This document shows, one piece after another, positions 63,576 through 64,000 of a DNA stretch of 64,000 nucleotides. Numbering within the stretch: position 1 is the first letter of the stretch; each line of letters begins with the position of its first letter. The notes beneath the pieces were generated by a model. The model saw only the letters and a list, made by a program, of their open reading frames with translations. It was not told the DNA's origin and did not search any database. The stretch is taken from NCBI RefSeq assembly GCF_004193775.1, contig NC_041002.1:9522485-9586484 (forward strand), read 5' to 3'. The stretch is from Glycine soja (taxonomy: Eukaryota; Streptophyta; Magnoliopsida; Fabales; Fabaceae). Position numbers and translations under genes: made by a program.

Positions 63576-64000
63576 TGTTGGATCAAGTGGCCTCGAAATA
63601 ATTAAGAAGGGGGGTTGCATTAATTATGAACGTGTCTTGACTAATTAAAAATTTATCCTTCTTAATGTTACTAGACTCAATTAGGCTTTACTACTAAGTT
63701 ATGAGAAAGTAAAGAACATAAACAATAACTTAGACAAAAAGTAAAGAAGAAATGAAAAGTACACAACGAAAATTAAAGAGTGTAGGGAAGAAGAAGACAA
63801 ACACAAGATTTATACTGGTTCGATAACAAGTTGTGCCTACATCCAGTCCCCAAGCAACCACCGGTTCTTGAGATTTCCAATAACCTTGTAAAATCCTTTA
63901 CAAGAAAAGATCCACAAGGGATGTACCCTCCCTTGTTCTCTTTGAACAACCAAGTGGAAGTACGCTCCACTTGAACTGATCCACAAGAGATGTACCATCT
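63576..64000 (-). repeat. C3 5' LTR, cut by the window end
   Basis: TGTTGGATCAAG onward, collinear with 60611-61035; the hairpin array starts at about 63914. Confidence 0.9.

Larger units (their letters stand above)
60611..64000 (-). mobile_element. C3: non-autonomous Sire-type copia element related to C2, runs off the window
   Basis: A minus-strand element: truncated left LTR (60611 to about 61170), extra ORF (61172-61700), gag (62430-63525), primer-binding site (63562-63573) and right LTR from 63576. Gene content and order equal C2: gag, then palindromes, TATA box and the transposon-protein-like ORF, with no pol. A deletion has joined the left LTR to the middle of the extra ORF, removing about 1.1 kb of LTR, the polypurine tract and the 3' half of the ORF. 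Confidence 0.9.

Overview
The window looks like plant heterochromatin, most likely from a legume close to soybean. That is a judgement from the repeat families (Sire-type Ty1/copia LTRs rich in GTAATCGATTAC, an Athila-like Ty3/gypsy element rich in GCTTAGCG, a chromovirus and an En/Spm CACTA element), not a database match. I see no intact host gene, tRNA, rRNA or CRISPR array. Almost everything is transposon, nested to four levels, with fragments of captured host genes at the left edge.

Layout. (a) 1-4345: decayed Athila-like gypsy pol and 3' end (G1, + strand). (b) 4350-10133: small elements, namely a hAT element with 8-bp target-site duplications (TSDs) (4793-5522), an inverted-repeat element holding a thaumatin-like fragment (5642-6188), a copia pol scrap (8075-8630) and a 1.25-kb foldback element holding the 5' end of a heavy-metal-associated (HIPP-like) gene (8641-9891). 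(c) 10134-54876: a CACTA element whose TNP2 transposase gene is split by chromovirus G2 (14932-51554). G2 was itself hit by copia C2 (17519-31328, TSD GGATA) and by gypsy G3 (35055-48434, TSD ACATG). C2 was hit by copia C1 (18535-25611, TSD TGGAA), and G3 by copia C4 (38193-42159, TSD CATTC). The distal CACTA part (TNP2 end, then a TNP1-like gene with an Ulp1-type protease end) resumes at 51555. (d) 54877-60610: pol-less gypsy G4. It is interrupted by copia C3 (60611 to the window end), a relative of C2.

How the parts may work together. C1 has pol but no gag. C2 and C3 carry the same kind of LTR, with gag but no pol, plus an extra ORF that resembles legume 'putative plant transposon protein' genes. 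G3, a gypsy element, also carries an ORF of that kind between gag-protease and its 3' LTR. In C2 and C3 the extra ORF has what looks like its own promoter: the paired GTAATCGATTAC palindromes found upstream of the LTR TATA box recur just upstream of a TATA box 5' of the ORF. The C1-C3 LTRs also carry, downstream of the TATA box and so probably in the RNA, a tandem array of hairpins with a constant loop and stems that covary between units. These are the least expected signals here. Most nonsense codons I could interpret look like C-to-T or G-to-A changes, as expected for methylated, silenced repeats.
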